In this document: positions 59,756 through 64,000 of the stretch, piece by piece | Numbering within the stretch: position 1 is the first letter of the stretch | Layout: each line of letters starts with the position of its first letter | Assembly (NCBI RefSeq): GCF_958979055.1 | Contig: NC_084899.1 | Span: 24,867,501-24,931,500 of the forward strand | Length of the DNA stretch: 64,000 nt | Direction: 5' to 3' | DNA from: Alnus glutinosa | Lineage: Eukaryota; Streptophyta; Magnoliopsida; Fagales; Betulaceae | Made by a program: the position numbers and the translations under genes | The notes under the pieces: generated by a model | What the model was told of the DNA's origin: nothing | Databases searched by the model: none | Seen by the model: only the letters and a program-made list of their open reading frames with translations

Positions 59756-60100
59756 GGTGAATCATTTCATGATTCTACTGAAATCCTGGTTTACACATAA
59801 AACGGTGGACAAAAATTATAGTAGCATTAAAGCTTTGGCGATTTTTGAGAAAGATGAATATGAAAATTAGAATGCATGCAGCTGACAAGAAAGTTGTTGG
59901 TTGCTATTGGATCAGATTCCATGTGGATGGTTGTTGCCTTTTCAAGGTTAGCATATTTTCAGCTGTCAAGTCCTTTTTTAAGTCGTTGCTGCTGACTGCT
60001 GTTAGTGAAGTTAGTAAACGGTACTGTCCGGCGGTGGTTTTAAATACAAAACGCTGTAGTTTTAAACTACAGCTTCTATGCGGTAGTGTAAGCCTAATCC

Positions 60101-60432
60101 CCCAAGTAGAAGTAGGGCATCATAAGCAACAGCAACAGAAAAGGAATCCCCAAGTTTAGCAAAGGTCATTCAATTTCTACCCAGGAATTAAAAGCAAAAT
60201 AATTTCAAGAAATATATATATATATAGCAAAACATCACACATAGGTGGAAACATCTAGTTAACTTGATCATAAAAACAAGTTAACTTGATCATTAAATCA
60301 AGTTAAAAATTAGTACTCAATTTTTTGGAATATGATTACTATAAGTTACAGAAAGTTCACATAAAATGGAATATACAATCCAAATTCAAAGGTCAAACCT
60401 AGTACTAGTATAATTAAAACACCTACCATTAA
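60101..60432. repeat. 3' flank of P450 copy 5 (repeat-unit block)
   Basis: Most similar to the copy 1 flank (both lack the solo LTR and keep the AATTTCTACCCAGG version). An internal deletion near 60330-60336 removes the segment that carries the AATAAA motif in the other four units. Confidence 0.7.
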
Positions 60433-61977
60433 TCATTCATTCTCATCCCTCTCCACAATCCTCACCGGCAACCCACCTTTCATTTTGGAAGTGAATTGCG
60501 GAACAAACTCCGGCTCCACACCTTCCTCCAACGCCGGCACCACCTTGAACCGCCTGAGAACCCCCGCGAGCACCCTCTTCATCTGCAAGAACGCCATCTC
60601 CTTCCCCAAGCAAATCCTCGGCCCCGCCTGGAACACCGGATACGTGAACGCGTCCCTCCCCACGAACCTCCAGCGAGTACTGTTCTCCGCCTCGTCCTTC
60701 TCCAGCCACCGCTCAGGCTTGAACTCCGCCCAGTCAGACCCCCACAGCGTCTCCAATCTCCCCATCGCGTACGGTATGTACGTCACTCTCATCCCCTTCT
60801 TCACCACCGTCCCGTCTGGCAGAACGTCATCGTTCACGGCCTCCTTCGTGTCCGTCGCGACAGGCGGGTACAACCGCATGCTTTCACACAGAGAAGCGTG
60901 AGTGTACATCATGTCTTTGACTTCGTCAAAGACAGGCGCTTCGGATTTCTCTTTGATTTCCATGAGAACCTCGGATTCGACAAGCGGATTCTTGGAGAGT
61001 AGCCAAAGATACCATGTCAATGCCGAGGAGGTAGTGTCACGCCCAGCAAGAATAAAGCTTATTACTATGTCGGTCACGAATTTCTCATTCGAGTGGCCGG
61101 AGCTCAAGAACCGTGACAAAAGGTCGACGGAATCGAGCGAGGCCTTCTCTCTGAGCTCGTGCTTCTTTTCTCTTATTATTTTCCTGGAAAATTCTTTAAC
61201 TTCTGAGACTGCGATTCTCAGACGCTTCTCGGACCCAATATTCAAAAGCTTCTTAATTTTCCAAACGAGTGGGATTAACGCCCTCAACCTCTCGCTGCTG
61301 ATCGTGACGCTTTCATCAAAAGCTTGAGCGAACTTGGTTTGTGGAAGAGAAGGCAACAGGTAGGAGGGGTCGAATCCGAAAGCGATTTTGCATATATTAT
61401 CGAAGGCAAACCTTTGAAGAATGTCCTGGAAGTCTAGGACAGTTCCGGTTGCGGCAGCTGAGGAGAGGATGGGGATGAGGCGGTCGGAGATCTCGGTGTC
61501 CACGACGGTCTCGACAAATTTGCGGAGAGACTTGGTGTTGAATTCATGGCTGGCGACTTGTCTTTGGAATTTCCAGGATTCGCCGTCCACGTTGAAGATC
61601 CCGTGGCCGAGGAAGTCTTTGAGGGTTCCGTTGATAAAGTCTCCCTTGCCGTAGTTGTGGAAGTTGGTCTTGAGGATGTGCTGGACGACGGCTGGGTTGG
61701 CGGTTAACACCTGGCGCGTGCCGACGCTGCGGTGGAGGACGTAGGTGGCGGAGGGTGAGACTTGGAGGATGTCTGAAATCCATTGGAGACGGCGGTCTTG
61801 GTTAGCAATCACGGCCAGGAACGAACCAATTATAGGGTAGGATCTTGGGGGGCTGACGGTGGCGGAGGGTGGTGGAGATGATTGCTTTTTGGGTGTTGAA
61901 GCTCTGGTAAGGAAGAGGATGGAAAGTAAGGGAAGGAGGACTAGGAAAAAAGTGGCTAGGAGTTCGATGAACAGCAT
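60433..61977 (-). CDS. cytochrome P450, CYP94A-like, copy 5
   Basis: Complete 514-residue frame, one codon longer than the others: ENSTRW replaces ENSHW before the haem region, so the haem cysteine is 456. All motifs are intact (WKFQR, AGRDTT, ESMR, PERW, FQAGPRICLG). It shares F128, T225, K266 and I401 with copies 3/4, but Y206, E277, I306 and E431 with copies 1/2, so it is the most distinct lineage. Private residues include I57, I67, S205, N297, L332 and T375. Family-level role: fatty-acid omega-hydroxylase at the ER (inferred). TATA box at 62050-62057, with a foldback element starting 6 bp behind it. The AATAAA motif conserved in the other four 3' flanks is deleted. Confidence 0.93.
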   Translation of the reverse strand: MLFIELLATFFLVLLPLLSILFLTRASTPKKQSSPPPSATVSPPRSYPIIGSFLAVIANQDRRLQWISDILQVSPSATYVLHRSVGTRQVLTANPAVVQHILKTNFHNYGKGDFINGTLKDFLGHGIFNVDGESWKFQRQVASHEFNTKSLRKFVETVVDTEISDRLIPILSSAAATGTVLDFQDILQRFAFDNICKIAFGFDPSYLLPSLPQTKFAQAFDESVTISSERLRALIPLVWKIKKLLNIGSEKRLRIAVSEVKEFSRKIIREKKHELREKASLDSVDLLSRFLSSGHSNEKFVTDIVISFILAGRDTTSSALTWYLWLLSKNPLVESEVLMEIKEKSEAPVFDEVKDMMYTHASLCESMRLYPPVATDTKEAVNDDVLPDGTVVKKGMRVTYIPYAMGRLETLWGSDWAEFKPERWLEKDEAENSTRWRFVGRDAFTYPVFQAGPRICLGKEMAFLQMKRVLAGVLRRFKVVPALEEGVEPEFVPQFTSKMKGGLPVRIVERDENE

Positions 61978-62049
61978 AGCTACTATTTGGTTTCAGATCT
62001 TTTTGACTTTTGGGTTCTGTCTGATGGTTAATGGATTGCGTGGGAGTGG

Positions 62050-62057
62050 TTTTTATA
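62050..62057 (-). promoter_or_regulatory. TATA box of P450 copy 5
   Basis: TATAAAAA on the minus strand, 73 bp upstream of the ATG. The spacing is identical to copy 4. Confidence 0.7.
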
Positions 62058-62062
62058 ATTGA

Positions 62063-62247
62063 CCACCGTCCGGAGCAGACGTGAGCAGTGTTACCGGAGC
62101 CCATACGGTACAAGAGCAGTAAGGCCTCGTAGGCTTTATTGCAAAAGTCACGTGATTTTTTTAAGCTTTTGAGGGCAACTGCGAGACCTTACTACTTTTG
62201 TACCGTGTGGGACCAGTAGCACTACTCACGTCTTCTCTGAACGTTGG
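62063..62247. mobile_element. small foldback element upstream of P450 copy 5
   Basis: Two inverted arms of about 66 bp (62063-62129 and about 62181-62247) share AGACGTGAG, ACGGTACAA and AGTAAGG blocks around a ~50-bp centre. It is absent from the other four promoters. No clear target duplication. Confidence 0.75.
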
Positions 62248-62431
62248 CAAACAAACCCCTTATTTTTGGGCATAAGAGCATTCACACCAGCTTGTCTATT
62301 TCTCAATCTAAAATAGCTAATCAAAACTCATTAGCACTTTATCTAGTTTAGCTAATGAGTTTTAAAAACACCATATATCCGATTATTTATTCTTATCCCT
62401 ATATTCTTTCTGTATTATTTTTTATTGCTTT

Positions 62432-63121
62432 TTTATTGACAAGTTCGCGCCATTCAATTTCACCAACCGTTCCAGAAAAACGCTGAAATTTTCAGAAAAC
62501 TCCTCATTCGGCCAATCCAAAAAACTCACCCACCAAAAATTTCCAACATTCAGCCCCACGCTGAAGATCTCGCTCCCGAGCAAAAGCAATACAAGTGGAT
62601 CCAATTCGGGAACCCAACCTCAACCTTCCCTGTCCGTTCCGGAAAACCCAAGTGTAGAAGTGAAAAGGCACTACAGAGGCGTGCGACAACGGCCGTGGGG
62701 CAAGTACGCGGCGGAGATCCGAGATCCCAATCGTTGCGACTCACGAGTGTGGCCGGGGACCTTCGACACGGCTATAGAAGCCGCCAAGGCCTATGACCGA
62801 GCCGCGTTCAAGCTCTGCGGCGTGAGATCAACACAGAGAGGGGGAGGGGGGGGGGGGACAATCGTGGCTCAGATGGGTCCACCGAAGACGACGGCGAAGG
62901 CTGGGCGCACAATCTCACATGAGGCATTTGACGATTTGGTGAAGGAAAACATGGAAGATCTCGGGATGGACCCCGCCGAGGGTCTCCAGGACGCCATCCA
63001 AACCCTAACTCTCCAGGGCGTCGATCTCTCCGCTCCAATCTCTCAAAATCCCCATTTTCACGCTTCCCTCCATTTGGCCGATCCGGCAGAAAAAGCTTCA
63101 ACAAAGATTATGAAAAGGTAG
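62432..63121 (+). pseudogene. chimeric ERF (AP2) plus ARMC6-like fragment
   Basis: A single open frame without an upstream ATG. The first part (about 62432-62835) reads as the N-terminal region and most of the AP2 DNA-binding domain of an ethylene-response factor: [20 protein letters not shown], then [20 protein letters not shown]. The normal RVWLGTF has Leu where this has Pro, and the terminal AxLNFP of the domain is missing. After a poly-G run (62842-62858) the frame continues with a segment having [20 protein letters not shown] and [17 protein letters not shown] associate this with the N-terminus of plant armadillo-repeat protein ARMC6, from memory of that family (moderate certainty). It stops at 63119-63121. 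It cannot encode a normal ERF; expression as a chimera is possible but unproven. Confidence 0.8.
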
Positions 63122-63258
63122 AGGCCGGCGTCGGTAGGGAAAGGAAAAGGGAAAAAAAGAAGAAGGAGAAGAGTATGAGAGAGAAGCGGAGAAACAAGAG
63201 AAAGAGGCAGAAAGGTGAAACGAAAGTGAAAGAAATAATAAAATAAGCAATAGATGTG

Positions 63259-63296
63259 TGTACAGTGCAACGCCTCATCTGGCGTTGCACTGTACA
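63259..63296. repeat. perfect 16-bp stem hairpin inside the PIF-type element
   Basis: TGTACAGTGCAACGCC, loop TCATCT, then the exact reverse complement. Its position relative to the element end parallels the palindrome in the related MITE at 58398-58895. Confidence 0.85.
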
Positions 63297-63418
63297 TGAA
63301 TCTATGCCAACGCTACTTTGCATTTCGTTTACATAAACCGATGGAAGAGGATTTTACGAATTCTGCTATCTATTTTAACTAAAAACGGGTTTTACATAAC
63401 CTGGTGGGACTGCTCTAA

Positions 63419-64000
63419 TTGTATGAGTAATGCTACAGCGTCTTCCCAGGTTCTCCTGGGGTACGTGGATTGAATTTTTTATTCTTAAAAATCTGCATTA
63501 AAAAAAGGCGTTAAAACTAGCAAAAACAAAAACTAATCCTAATAGCGTCTTTCAAAAGACGCCATTTCCCCAAAAAAAAAAATTCAAATGAAGTCTCCTT
63601 ACTCCCAAAATTTTCAGCTCCTCCTTCCCCTCTCTCCTTCTTCCCATCAGTGCAGCTTCTCCCTCCCCCTGTGAACGTCGCCACTTCTGTAATGTATTTT
63701 CTTGTTTGTAGGGTATTTTCTATAATAAAAATGGAAATGGTTATGAAATTTAGATGTATAATGATGATTGAATATAAAAGATGGATGATGAACAAGGTAT
63801 GACAATTCGAGAAGCCCAAGAACTCCAATGGCTAATTCGAGAACAGCTAAACTCTAAGAGACACTTCACTGCATAACTCTTTCATATTTCTTTCCCATGC
63901 AAATACAATATTTTCTGATACCTAATATAGAGTCAACTAACTATGGGCCTTACTATTATTATTCAGCCCAACTAACTTTTCAATTATAAACCCAAGCCCA
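63419..64000. other. non-coding right edge
   Basis: Homology to the shared spacer stops within about 8 bases after the element. An 8-bp hairpin (GCGTCTTT/AAAGACGC) lies at about 63545-63562. No gene recognised. Confidence 0.5.

Larger units (their letters stand above)
57147..60100. mobile_element. long-TIR element (MULE-like) carrying an ARF-GAP fragment
   Basis: Inverted ends of roughly 110 bp: the left GGATTAGGCTTTTATGCGG arm contains CTACAGCGTTTTGT and then ACTAACTTCACTAACAG. The right arm, reversed, contains the same blocks in the same order. Between them lie a nested minus-strand retroposon, a PIF-type MITE and a plus-strand AGD6/7-like pseudogene. Long TIRs plus a captured host gene fragment suggest a Pack-MULE. 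No 9-bp target duplication is visible (left CAAACCTAA, right CCCAAGTAG). The right flank is the P450 copy 5 3' flank; the left flank belongs to other sequence, so one side may have recombined. Confidence 0.65.
62276..63415. mobile_element. PIF/Harbinger-type element carrying host gene fragments
   Basis: TIRs GAGCATTCACACCAGC at left and (reversed) GAGCAGTCCCACCAGG at right, TSD TAA (62273-62275 and 63416-63418). Unit 4 has the empty site GGGCATAATTGTAT at 53014-53027. The terminal ~140 bp at left and ~100 bp at right match the ends of the 498-bp MITE at 58398-58895. The middle is replaced by an ERF fragment, a poly-G junction and an ARMC6-like fragment. No transposase frame is present, so it is a non-autonomous gene-capturing (Pack-type) element. 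Confidence 0.88.

Noticed and set aside
62660-63121. Functional ERF transcription factor gene
   Set aside because: No in-frame ATG, an incomplete AP2 domain, Pro in place of the conserved Leu, and a fusion to unrelated sequence within a transposon.
1-64000. CRISPR arrays, bacterial operons, tRNA or rRNA genes
   Set aside because: Nothing fitting these was seen. The regular repeats present are plant minisatellite, subterminal and telomere-like arrays.

Overview
The window is nuclear DNA from a flowering plant, most likely a eudicot. The evidence is plant-type transposable elements (CACTA, MULE, PIF/Harbinger, TRIM, LARD-like LTR element, L1-type LINEs), Arabidopsis-type TTTAGGG-like repeats and an intronless CYP94-like P450 family. 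I cannot name the species. No tRNA, rRNA or organelle sequence was recognised.

The only intact host genes seen are five tandem cytochrome P450 genes, all on the minus strand, at 2106-3647, 26098-27639, 40675-42216, 51375-52916 and 60433-61977. Each is one uninterrupted 513-514 codon frame with all P450 signatures, and resembles the CYP94A group of fatty-acid omega-hydroxylases. Each has a TATA box 73-100 bp upstream of the ATG. The genes sit in repeated units (3' flank, gene, long shared spacer). The spacer and 3' flank are homologous between units, so the array arose by segmental duplication. Flank and coding relationships disagree (flanks group 1+5 against 2+3+4; coding groups 1+2, 3+4 and 5), which points to unequal crossing-over or gene conversion.

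Almost everything else is mobile DNA, and the duplicated units supply 'empty sites' that prove several insertions. Unit 1 holds a 10.3-kb non-coding LTR element (5325-15596, TSD TAGTT) and a 5.3-kb CACTA element (17136-22436, TSD TAT) with a Transposase_24-type gene, telomere-like repeats and a 49-bp minisatellite. Unit 2 holds a 1.4-kb CACTA (24110-25488) inside a solo LTR, a broken LINE (32137-38063) that carries a second CACTA and another solo LTR, and a MULE-type foldback element (38176-38782). Unit 3 holds a 2.6-kb solo LTR (45653-48236). Unit 4 has lost most of its spacer and carries a retroposon (53405-54441) and a TRIM (56476-56799).

The right end is the most interesting part. A long-TIR element (57147-60100) carries a frameshifted ARF-GAP (AGD6/7-like) fragment. 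A PIF/Harbinger-type element (62276-63415) carries an ERF (AP2) fragment joined to a second fragment resembling plant ARMC6. A related, 'empty' 498-bp MITE of the same family lies at 58398-58895. A foldback element also sits 6 bp upstream of the TATA box of P450 copy 5.
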